Source: Anabaena azotica FACHB-119
Lineage (GTDB): Bacteria > Cyanobacteriota > Cyanobacteriia > Cyanobacteriales > Nostocaceae
Direction: 5' to 3'
Length of the DNA stretch: 64,000 nucleotides
Assembly: GCF_014697625.1 (NCBI RefSeq)
Contig: NZ_JACJSG010000018.1
Location: forward strand, 1 to 64,000
The translations under genes and the position numbers were made by a program. The notes under the pieces are model-generated. The model had not been told where the DNA came from, ran no database searches, and worked only from the letters and a program-made list of their open reading frames with translations. Positions 26,577 to 34,293 of the stretch are shown in pieces. Position 1 is the stretch's first letter. Each line of letters starts with the position of its first letter.

Positions 26577-27407
26577 ATGAGGTATCGCGCTTTAATTGTT
26601 GCATTCTTGGCTGTGTGCTTGGGGCTACTCACTGCTTGTAGTGATGCTCCATCTGCTAGTAGTAAAGATGTATTGACTTACGAACAAATTCGTGGCACTG
26701 GTTTGGCAAACAAATGTCCCCAGCTGACAGAAACAAGCCGTGGCTCAATTCCTTTGGATTCCAGCCAGTCCTACGTCATCAAAGAACTGTGCTTGGAACC
26801 AACTAGTTTCTTCGTCAAAGAAGAACCTGCTAACAAACGCCAAACAGCAGAATTTGTGGCTGGTAAATTGTTAACTAGATACACATCCACCATTGATCAA
26901 GTGTCAGGTGATCTCAAGTTCAACGATGATAACAGCTTGACCTTTGAAGAAACTGATGGTCTTGACTTCCAAGCCATTACCGTGCAACTACCTGGTGGCG
27001 AGCGAGTACCTTTCCTCTTTACCATCAAAAACTTAGTTGCTCAAACACAACCTGGCTTAACCAGTCTCAACACCTCCACAGACTTTGAAGGCACATTCAA
27101 AGTACCTTCTTATCGTGGTGCGGCGTTCTTAGATCCTAAAGGTCGTGGTGTTACTAGCGGCTACGATAATGCCGTGGCTCTTCCAGCTCAAGCCGATGAT
27201 GAAGACCTTACCCGTACCAACATTAAGCGTGCGGAAATTCTCAAAGGCAAAATTTCTCTTCAAGTAGCTAAAGTTGATAGCGCTAGTGGTGAAATTGCTG
27301 GTACTTTCGAGAGCGAACAGCCTTCTGATACCGATTTAGGGGCTGATGAACCCAAAGAAGTGAAAATTCGCGGTATATTCTACGCTCGTGTTGAAAACCG
27401 TGCTTAA
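26577..27407 (+). CDS. psbO: Photosystem II manganese-stabilising protein PsbO
   Basis: 276 residues from MRYRALIVAFLAVCLGLLTAC; the open frame continues 33 codons upstream but GAGG and homology favour this Met. The signal peptide sends the protein to the thylakoid lumen; the LLTACS motif resembles a lipobox. Mature landmarks are LTYEQIRGTGLANKCPQL, the cysteine pair around KCPQ and KELCLEP, and SYRGAAFLDPKGRG. It shields and stabilises the Mn4CaO5 cluster of photosystem II. A strong terminator follows. Confidence 0.96.
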   Translation: MRYRALIVAFLAVCLGLLTACSDAPSASSKDVLTYEQIRGTGLANKCPQLTETSRGSIPLDSSQSYVIKELCLEPTSFFVKEEPANKRQTAEFVAGKLLTRYTSTIDQVSGDLKFNDDNSLTFEETDGLDFQAITVQLPGGERVPFLFTIKNLVAQTQPGLTSLNTSTDFEGTFKVPSYRGAAFLDPKGRGVTSGYDNAVALPAQADDEDLTRTNIKRAEILKGKISLQVAKVDSASGEIAGTFESEQPSDTDLGADEPKEVKIRGIFYARVENRA

Positions 27408-27457
27408 ATCCTCTTGATTTACTCAAACCATTCTTTGTTTATCGAAAATTTGGGTTG

Positions 27458-27497
27458 AAAAGCCCGTCGTCAAACGAGGGCTTTTAGCCCTTTTTTT
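27458..27497 (+). terminator. Intrinsic terminator of psbO
   Basis: AAAAGCCC (27458-27465) pairs with GGGCTTTT (27478-27485), with an inner TCGT/ACGA stem around CAA, followed by TAGCCCTTTTTTT to 27497. Confidence 0.85.
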
Positions 27498-27512
27498 ATT
27501 GGGTTTGTCTCT

Positions 27513-27746
27513 TATAGCAATAGCCAAGACAGTTAGGACATCAGAAAATGAGAAAACTTATACAGTAAAAGGTTTTTAACTCTCTCACCCTCCGGGTTCG
27601 CCAGTTCCCAGGGCGGGGGAAACCCCTCCGGGTACTCTTCGAGAACGCCAAGGGCGAACGGCAGTCCACCCGGCGGCTGAGCCGCACGTGTGGCTGCACT
27701 CACCGCCTACAGGACTGGACTCACCTGTCACCTGTCACCTGTCCCC
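27513..27746 (+). repeat. TATAGCAG-family element enlarged by a nested palindromic repeat
   Basis: Starts TATAGCAATAGCCAAGACAG and ends CACCTGTCCCCTGCTGTAT. Its first 80 bp nearly match the copy at 5033. The interior (about 27597-27720) is a GC-rich palindromic repeat (CGGGTTCGCCAG, GGCGGCTGAGCCGCACG) that shares CAGGACTGGACTCACCTGT with the interior of the copy at 21560. Confidence 0.7.
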
Positions 27747-28317
27747 TGCTGTATCTTAAAAATTATTAATAATAATGTATAAACTTTCTTACTGAGATGT
27801 CAGTAATTATGATTTTTTGAAATGTTACTCTAACTACACTTAACTTTTTTCAAAATTTCTCATAAATATTATTATTTACATTTTATTACTGGACAGTTTT
27901 TAAATCTACATAAATTTTTCTAGTCAATACTAGTAATTTCACTGAAAAATAGATGTTGTTACAGCCAAAAATAGACTATAAATTCTACTTAAAAACTTCT
28001 TAGCAAAGTTAGGTACAATCTCGGTTTGAAATTTAACTGAAAATTCTATATTTTGTCTGTATGTAGCTTCAACAAAGCTACACAAAATACCAAAACCTAT
28101 AACAATAAAAAACTTTTTTCCTTCAGTTAATTACTACTTAGTTGCTTGATACTTAGCATCTTGATTATAAAACCTGTGACTTCACCAAATTTTCACAGTG
28201 TCAATGGTATGAAATTTGTCTCAGTTTCCAGCTTCTATCAAAGATGGTGTCATGTTGCATCCCAGGCTCAATTAAGAGCGCTTAACCAAATAATTATCTC
28301 CCTAATAATGCAGTGCT
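27747..28317. other. AT-rich spacer upstream of the sigma factor gene
   Basis: About 570 bp, AT-rich, with no repeats of the families above and no believable gene. The frame at 28146-28406 overlaps the sigma factor start and is a shadow. Promoters for the sigma factor gene must lie here. Confidence 0.4.
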
Positions 28318-29094
28318 ATGCCTACAACAGCTACCAACGAACTAAAGTACGAAATTTGGCAGTTGTTACGAGAATATCAGCAATCTCGCTCAGAAAATAT
28401 TCGTAATCAACTGGTACAACTTAATTTTGGGTTAGTCAGGAAAGAAGCCCACTACTGGATGAATCAATGCCGGGAAAGCTACGATGATTTAGTTCAGGTT
28501 GGTTGTTTGGGTTTAATTAGAGCTATTGAAAGATTTGAAATTTCCAAAGGTCACGCTTTTAGCTCTTTTGCTATTCCTTATATTCGCGGCGAGATTCAAC
28601 ACTATCTCCGCGATAAGGGTGTGACAGTCAGAATTCCTCGGCGTTACTTGGCAATACAACAACGGGCTATCGGCGTTTCCCGTTCTTTGCGAGAATTGTA
28701 TAATCGTCAACCAACTGATGCAGAACTAGCATCAGCTTTGGAAATTTCTCCAGATGAATGGCAAGAAATCAAATTAGCTTGGGTAAACCGCGCTCCCTTG
28801 AGTTTGGATGTGCCGGTGCTGGATGGGGACGAGGGAGCTACTAGCCTGGGAGAATTGGTTCCTGACAATCACTACCGCAGTTTTCAATTAGCGCAAGAAG
28901 ACCAAATTCGTTTACAACAAGCATTGTTTCAACTAGAACAACGCACCCGTGAAGTTTTAGAGTGTGTATTTTTGCAGGACTTGACACAAAAACAAGTAGC
29001 AGAACATTTGGGGATCAGCGTAGTTACAGTTTCTAGAAGAGTCAAAAAAGGGCTGGACTTGTTGAAAAATCTCATGTGTACGATGGATGATTAA
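28318..29094 (+). CDS. sigF: Group 3 RNA polymerase sigma factor, SigF-like
   Basis: 258 residues, with regions 2, 3 and 4 but no region 1. Region 2 is NFGLVRKEAHYWMNQCRESYDDLVQVGCLGLIRAIERFE with HAFSSFAIPYIRGEIQHYLRDK; region 3 starts PRRYLAIQQRAIGVSRSL; region 4 is REVLECVFLQDLTQKQVAEHLGISVVTVSRRVKKGL. This is the cyanobacterial SigF/SigB-type group, linked in other strains to pili, motility and stress. The placement after psbO is as I recall for Anabaena. A PilP-like lipoprotein gene follows, past a terminator. Confidence 0.87.
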   Translation: MPTTATNELKYEIWQLLREYQQSRSENIRNQLVQLNFGLVRKEAHYWMNQCRESYDDLVQVGCLGLIRAIERFEISKGHAFSSFAIPYIRGEIQHYLRDKGVTVRIPRRYLAIQQRAIGVSRSLRELYNRQPTDAELASALEISPDEWQEIKLAWVNRAPLSLDVPVLDGDEGATSLGELVPDNHYRSFQLAQEDQIRLQQALFQLEQRTREVLECVFLQDLTQKQVAEHLGISVVTVSRRVKKGLDLLKNLMCTMDD

Positions 29095-29187
29095 GTTTCA
29101 GTTAAGTCATCAGCATTTATTCTGAATTATTAGTGCTAAAAACAACCCTTGAATTTCCCAAAATTAGGTTATAAAGGAAACGACAAC

Positions 29188-29215
29188 AATGCCTGAATCA
29201 CAAACAGGCATTTTT
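29188..29215 (+). terminator. Intrinsic terminator after the sigma factor gene
   Basis: AATGCCTG (29188-29195) pairs with CAGGCATT (29205-29212) and runs into TTTTT (29211-29215). It lies 94 nt past the stop and 45 nt before the next start, so it could also attenuate the lipoprotein gene. Confidence 0.75.
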
Positions 29216-29259
29216 GATTTCCATCAACCGCAGTTTCCTCTAGTTTTTGAGAACGGCTA

Positions 29260-30105
29260 ATGGGCAGAAAATTTAAAATTTTACTTGCAGCTCTTGTGAC
29301 AGTGGCGATCGCCGGATGTGCCTCTGAGGACACACAACAAGCTGCTAATCCAACCCCCTCTCCACCAACTGCTGCGCCTGTAGCGAATGCGCCAGCTAAG
29401 GCTGAATCCTTTAATAATCCTGTCGTGCCTGCCAAAGCGCCTGTAAGAGTTGCCTCGACAGCTCCTAGTTTAATTCAACTAACTAATAGTAACGAGCGGG
29501 TAAATATAGTCACAAAAGGACGAAATGACCCGTTTGCCGGCATTGTTGGACAGCCAGTTGCCCAAATTTCAGCAAATGTACCTACTAAAGTAGTTCCTTC
29601 ATTACCTCCTCTACCCCCTGCTGCTAAACCGCAAAAGGTAAAGCCGAAAACTACAATTGCCAACACAAACAAGAAAATATTGGCAGTAAAACCACGTCCT
29701 ACTTTGATGCCGGTTTTACCTAAAGTCTTACCTCAAGTCGTTCCCAATCCGACTTTAGTCTCAGTATTACCACCACCAGCACAACCAGAATTAGCTAGAG
29801 CAGTCATGGTAACTGGTGTAGTTCTCATTGGTAGAGAACCCCAAGCCATTATTAAGATACCTAATGAAACTGGCAGTCGTTATGTGCAAGCAGGACAAAG
29901 ATTAGCAAATGGTCTGTTGGTGAAACGAATTGAAATGAATGCTCCTTCCAATCCGATCGTAATTCTGGAACAATATGGTATTGAAGTTGCCAGAACAGTA
30001 GGTGAAGCACCTGTCGGATCAACACCAGGAAATACAAACCCTGCTGCTACTCCAGTTTCAGTGGAAACACCTACGAACAATATTCCTGCTGTTGGAGCCT
30101 CATAA
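29260..30105 (+). CDS. Putative lipoprotein, PilP-like
   Basis: 281 residues. The signal peptide ends in the lipobox IAGC (C20), so the protein is probably lipid-anchored. A Pro/Ala/Lys-rich spacer (25-180, with a short conserved GRNDPFAGIVG) leads to a C-terminal domain (about 185-250): MVTGVVLIGREPQAIIKIPN and YVQAGQRLANGLLVKRIEMN. The DPF motif followed by a small beta domain with AI and Q-x-L-x-N-G resembles PilP of the type IV pilus alignment complex. That match is a pattern judgement; position after a SigF-like gene fits a pilus role. Confidence 0.62.
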   Translation: MGRKFKILLAALVTVAIAGCASEDTQQAANPTPSPPTAAPVANAPAKAESFNNPVVPAKAPVRVASTAPSLIQLTNSNERVNIVTKGRNDPFAGIVGQPVAQISANVPTKVVPSLPPLPPAAKPQKVKPKTTIANTNKKILAVKPRPTLMPVLPKVLPQVVPNPTLVSVLPPPAQPELARAVMVTGVVLIGREPQAIIKIPNETGSRYVQAGQRLANGLLVKRIEMNAPSNPIVILEQYGIEVARTVGEAPVGSTPGNTNPAATPVSVETPTNNIPAVGAS

Positions 30106-30107
30106 GG

Positions 30108-30356
30108 ATGGAGATAAAAGAAAAAATTGCATTTACTGGTTTACCGTTAGCAGTATATCGAGAGATAGCGGCACATCTACGCCAAGTCGAAGGCGTAGAT
30201 GTGAGTTTCATCCCTCAATCATCCTCACAGTTTGATTACTATCAAAGTCAAATTGATAGTATATCTCTGTGTTGGACGGAAAACGCTAACTCCGAGAGTC
30301 GACAACTTGTAGAGCAAATTTTGACATACTATAAAAATCTTTATGGTGTTGCTTGA
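30108..30356 (+). CDS. Small conserved hypothetical protein
   Basis: 82 residues, soluble: MEIKEKIAFTGLPLAVYREIAAHLRQVEGV, then SSQFDYYQSQIDSISLCW. It starts 2 nt after the stop of the lipoprotein gene, so it is very likely translationally coupled to it. Family not recognised. The tight link suggests it serves the same (possibly pilus-related) complex. Confidence 0.68.
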   Translation: MEIKEKIAFTGLPLAVYREIAAHLRQVEGVDVSFIPQSSSQFDYYQSQIDSISLCWTENANSESRQLVEQILTYYKNLYGVA

Positions 30357-30429
30357 TTTGGTTTGATGAGCCATATCTACAACACCAGATTGTTCATTTT
30401 TTTATGGATGATGATCCTTGTGGTAAATA

Positions 30430-30699
30430 TTAGATGGCTTGAATCCATTCTTTAACAGAATATTCAGTCCAGATACCATTTTGCCAGTAGGGATCATTTT
30501 CAATTAACTGACGTACAATAGCTTCATCTTCGGCTTCGTAGATACCAAAGACTTTGGTGACATCTTTAGTGGGGCCGATGGTGATGAGTACACCCGATTC
30601 TTTTTGTTTTGCTAATCCATCTAAATGTGCTTGACGGTAAGGTGTGCGCTTTTCTAAAACGTCGTCGCAGTAGGTTCCCCACACAATATATTTAGGCAT
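30430..30699 (-). CDS. YciI-like protein
   Basis: 89 residues from MPKYIVWGTYCDD; an upstream in-frame ATG at 30714 would add five residues but the family starts here. YciI-type ferredoxin-like fold: TPYRQAHLDGLAKQKESGVLITIGP with the conserved H, and VFGIYEAEDEAIVRQLIENDPYW. Related proteins are small dehydratases or dehydrochlorinases with a His-Asp pair; no substrate can be given. Monocistronic by position. Confidence 0.85.
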   Translation of the reverse strand: MPKYIVWGTYCDDVLEKRTPYRQAHLDGLAKQKESGVLITIGPTKDVTKVFGIYEAEDEAIVRQLIENDPYWQNGIWTEYSVKEWIQAI

Positions 30700-30860
30700 A
30701 GTTATACAATTCAAAATTCAAAATACCCTACGGGAAGGCTTACGCCTACAAAATTCAAAATTAATAAAGCCAGACATCATAAGGGTTTATGAGTTTGGCG
30801 TTATTGCTGAATTTTGAGGAATTGGTTTAAGACAAATTCAATTCCTAGACTCATATTAGT

Positions 30861-30893
30861 GAAGAGATGAGTGAAATATCAACTCATCTCTTC
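30861..30893. terminator. Perfect 12-bp stem-loop 3' of pheT
   Basis: GAAGAGATGAGT (30861-30872) is exactly complementary to ACTCATCTCTTC (30882-30893) with a 9-nt loop. It lies just beyond the pheT stop on the minus strand. No T-run follows on either side, so it may protect the mRNA 3' end rather than terminate transcription. Confidence 0.5.
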
Positions 30894-30916
30894 AGTTATC
30901 AGTTAACAGTCAACAG

Positions 30917-33349
30917 TTAACTCCTCAAATTCACACCGAATTTTTCTACTAAGGCTTCACGGACTTTGTTGTGTACTGGTTCGACTTCGGTATCTGTGAG
31001 GGTGCGATCGCTCGCCCGATATACTAGTCTAAATGCCAAACTCCGTTGTCCTTGAGGGACGTTTTCGCCGCGATATTCATCGAATAACTCTACTGACTCT
31101 AGTAGACCTTTACCAGCCTTGTTAATAGCTTTTTCGATTTCCGAGACGGAAACCTTGACGGGTGCGAAAAAGGCGATATCGCGATCGCTTGCGGGATAGG
31201 TGGAGTAAGGTTTGAATGCTGGTACAAGTATTTCATCTTGGTCTAAGGCATCCAATAATACATCCAAATCAAGCTGGAACAGGTAGACTGATTCGGGTAA
31301 ACCTTTGTCGCGCCGCAGTTGGGGATGGAGTTGTCCAAAGACACCTAAGTGATTACCCCCAATCCATAATGAGGCGGTGCGTCCAGGGTGTAAGCGTGGG
31401 TCACGACAATCAGGTTGATATTCTACCACAATACCTAATTGCTGAAACACACTTTCTAAAATACCTTTGGCTTCAAACCAAGTCAGGGGTTGTTCACGTC
31501 CGCCTTTTGACCATTTGCCAATGGTGGTATCGCCTCCTATGATACCGGCGATCGCATCTTTTTCTTGCAAGCCGTCTTCTTCTTGCCAGAAAATCCGCCC
31601 AATTTCAAAACCATTGAGGGAACCGTTACCTTGTTCGAGGTTATATTGGAAAGCGTCTATTAACCCTGTGAGTAAATCGGTACGTAATGCGGAATATTCG
31701 ACAAATAAGGGGTTACTCAAGACTATCTGTCTATCTTCCCCTGGCTTAACTAAGGAGTAGTGGATTAATTCTGTCAAACCTTCCGCCCGCAGAGAAGCCC
31801 GTAATTTCCGCAGCAATTCCTGGTCTACGGGTAAATAACCAGCTTCTGCTTTGTCTGGCAAGGTATCACAGAAATTATCGTAACCGTAGAGACGGGCGAT
31901 TTCTTCAATTAAATCAATTTCCCTTTCCAAGTCGCGGTAACGATAGGGGGGGACAGTAACATTCCAAGTTCCTTCGCCGGCTGGAGTTAGCTGACAACCC
32001 AATGCAGTCAGGATGCGTTCTACATCCTGTGCTTCTACTTCGCCAGTTTCCCCAAAATTGACTGGCCCCAGTACCTCATTTACCCGGTCTAAACGCAATA
32101 TAATTGAATGGCTCCAAGTTGAGCGATCGGGACGAGTATCAGAGATTTCCTGATGGACAATTACGCCACTAGCCAATTCACTAATTAGGGATAAGGCGCG
32201 ACGGTTAGCTGTCTCTAACTCTGCACGGTTCACGCCACGTTCATATCTCCCAGAGGCTTCACTACGTAACCCCACGCTACGAGAGGAACGGCGAATGGCG
32301 ACAGAATCAAATAATGCGGCTTCTAAAACTAAGCTTTGCGTCCCGTCATGAACTTCGGTTTCTTCACCACCCATAACACCCGCTAAAGCTACGGGTTTAT
32401 CGTTAGCTGTGATTAATAAGTTTTGTGTTGATAGGTTGCGAGTTTGCCCATCTAGGGTTTTCAGTGTTTCCCCTTGATTGGCAAAACGCACACCGATAGT
32501 TAAATTATCAGCGCTAGCAACAGATTTTAATCGCTCTTGGTCGAAGGCGTGTAATGGTTGTCCCCATTCCAACAATACATAGTTAGTAATATCAACTACA
32601 TTGCTAATTGGACGTACCCCTGCCGAACGTAAACGCTGCTGCAACCATTCAGGAGAGGGGGCAATTTTTATCTGTTCAATTACTGTACCAATATAAGCAG
32701 GGCAGGCTTGGGTGTCGGCAATTTTTAAGGCTAACTTTCCGCTATTACTGGATATCGATACTTCTCCAGGTTCGGGGATACTTAATTTTCCGCCTGTTAA
32801 AGCTGCGACTTCCCGCGCTATCCCTACCATACTTAAGGCATCTGCACGGTTAGCGGTGGCGGTGACATCTAAAATTACATCATCCAAACCCAACAATGGG
32901 CGCACATCACTACCCAAGGTGAGGTTTTCTTGAGGGAAGATATGAATACCATCTACGTCGGTGGGTAAACCGAGTTCTTTTAAGGAACAGATCATGCCCT
33001 GAGAAGGCACACCGCGCAGTTTTGCGGGTTTGATTTTCAAATCAATGTTGGGCAAATAAGCGCCGACGGTGGCGACGGGTACATAAATATCCGCCCGGAC
33101 ATTAGCAGCGCCACAGACTATATTTAAAGTCTCGGCTGCACCGACATCTACTTGGCAAACACTCAACTTATCAGCGTTGGGGTGGGGTTGACGTTCAAGC
33201 ACTTTCCCCACAACAACGCCATTAGCCCAAGTGCGTCGGTCTTCTATATCTTCAACTTCAAACCCAGCCATTGTGAGGGTTTGGGCTAGTTCTTCTGGGT
33301 TAAGTTTGATTTCTACTAGTTCGCGCAGCCAGTTTAAAGAAATACGCAT
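30917..33349 (-). CDS. pheT: Phenylalanyl-tRNA synthetase beta subunit
   Basis: 810 residues, normal for bacterial PheT. Order: N-terminal domain, tRNA-binding EMAP-like domain (about 40-150, VVVGKVLERQPHPNADKLSVC), B3/B4 editing domain, B5 (ILRLDRVNEVLG...RILTALGCQL), catalytic-like core and a C-terminal anticodon-binding FDX-ACB domain (FKPYSTYPASDRDIAFF). It pairs with PheS, which is not in the window, as usual in cyanobacteria. Isolated transcription unit. Confidence 0.96.
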   Translation of the reverse strand: MRISLNWLRELVEIKLNPEELAQTLTMAGFEVEDIEDRRTWANGVVVGKVLERQPHPNADKLSVCQVDVGAAETLNIVCGAANVRADIYVPVATVGAYLPNIDLKIKPAKLRGVPSQGMICSLKELGLPTDVDGIHIFPQENLTLGSDVRPLLGLDDVILDVTATANRADALSMVGIAREVAALTGGKLSIPEPGEVSISSNSGKLALKIADTQACPAYIGTVIEQIKIAPSPEWLQQRLRSAGVRPISNVVDITNYVLLEWGQPLHAFDQERLKSVASADNLTIGVRFANQGETLKTLDGQTRNLSTQNLLITANDKPVALAGVMGGEETEVHDGTQSLVLEAALFDSVAIRRSSRSVGLRSEASGRYERGVNRAELETANRRALSLISELASGVIVHQEISDTRPDRSTWSHSIILRLDRVNEVLGPVNFGETGEVEAQDVERILTALGCQLTPAGEGTWNVTVPPYRYRDLEREIDLIEEIARLYGYDNFCDTLPDKAEAGYLPVDQELLRKLRASLRAEGLTELIHYSLVKPGEDRQIVLSNPLFVEYSALRTDLLTGLIDAFQYNLEQGNGSLNGFEIGRIFWQEEDGLQEKDAIAGIIGGDTTIGKWSKGGREQPLTWFEAKGILESVFQQLGIVVEYQPDCRDPRLHPGRTASLWIGGNHLGVFGQLHPQLRRDKGLPESVYLFQLDLDVLLDALDQDEILVPAFKPYSTYPASDRDIAFFAPVKVSVSEIEKAINKAGKGLLESVELFDEYRGENVPQGQRSLAFRLVYRASDRTLTDTEVEPVHNKVREALVEKFGVNLRS

Positions 33350-33475
33350 CGGATTGTGCTTGTTTGAGGAATCGTCTTTGCTCTAATTTTAGGTTGCCTA
33401 ACTGTGAATGAGTCACTATGCTAGGCTTACCTGAACAATCCTACTACGTTCAACGGGCAGAACGAAAAATATGTT

Positions 33476-33624
33476 TATGTCATACCCGTTTAAACACTTA
33501 TCATATCGTGGGGTTTGGTAATGGGTAATGGGTAATAGGTCATAGTAGAGAACAATTCCCAATTCACTATTACCCATGAGCAACCAAACCAAGCATATCT
33601 GAAGTAATTAGCTGGATTTGAGAT
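33476..33624 (+). repeat. 148-bp-type inverted-repeat element, diverged copy
   Basis: ATGTCATACCCGTTTAAACAC...TATCATATCGTGGGGTTTGG on the left, GGTAATGGGTAATGG in the centre and AGTAATTAGCTGGATTTGAGAT on the right. Same layout as 1302-1449 and 54543-54690, with more substitutions. Fills the spacer between pheT and the Uma2 gene. Confidence 0.65.
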
Positions 33625-33631
33625 GAGTAGT

Positions 33632-34210
33632 TCACGCCTGTCCAACATTTAATACTTGTGCTGCTGTTAAATCTAGCATGGGAATAATGGTTGAGTTGAT
33701 AGAATCTGTTCCTTGAAATACTGTTTCTTCGTACAGTCCATCTACTAGAGTTAGTAAGGTGATTTTGGCTTTATCTGGGTCAACAATCCAGTATTCAGAA
33801 ATACCGCGTGCTGCATATTCAGAGCGTTTATAGCGGTAGTCTCTATCTTCGTTGACCTTTCCTGGGGAAACTACCTCTACTACCAATGCTGGGGAAGGCA
33901 TATCAGGTGTTATTGTAGCTCGTCCACCAGCGATCGCTTCTAATAATTCCTGAGTCAATATCATTAAATCTGGTAGCCGCACACGAGTTCTACTCCCTGT
34001 AACTACCAGTTCTGTATCTTTATGGCGGATGAGTTGAATTGGCACAAACCTGAGAAACTGGGACAGCAAATAGAGAGAGATTAAGTTATTTCTATCAGTT
34101 TCTGGCGGCATTTCCACCAATTCTCCATCCACAAGTTCGTAGCGAATATCTGTCCCATCATCATGGGCAAGATATTCTTCTAAATTGAGTTTTTTGACTG
34201 TTGTGGTCAT
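33632..34210 (-). CDS. Uma2 (DUF820) family nuclease-like protein, copy 1
   Basis: 192 residues. A PD-(D/E)XK-type fold: N-terminal LNLEEYLAHDDGTDIRYELVDGELVEMPPE, then LPDLMILT (conserved D), then LVVEVVSPGKVNEDRDYRYKRSEY (E and K) and GISEYWIVDPDKAKI. Uma2 genes are greatly expanded in cyanobacteria and their role is unsettled. This copy stands alone next to a UbiB-like kinase. Confidence 0.85.
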   Translation of the reverse strand: MTTTVKKLNLEEYLAHDDGTDIRYELVDGELVEMPPETDRNNLISLYLLSQFLRFVPIQLIRHKDTELVVTGSRTRVRLPDLMILTQELLEAIAGGRATITPDMPSPALVVEVVSPGKVNEDRDYRYKRSEYAARGISEYWIVDPDKAKITLLTLVDGLYEETVFQGTDSINSTIIPMLDLTAAQVLNVGQA

Positions 34211-34293
34211 AAACTCTATTTTTTAATCTCCACTGTGAACATAATTGTATCAAGAAAGGCAGAGGGTTGTATTCTTTCTGCCTTCTGTCTGCT

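Noticed and set aside
28146..28406. 86-codon frame before and across the sigma factor start
   Set aside because: Overlaps the sigF coding sequence in another frame and looks random.
31216..32933. Plus-strand frames antisense to pheT
   Set aside because: Full-length PheT homology on the minus strand explains the region.
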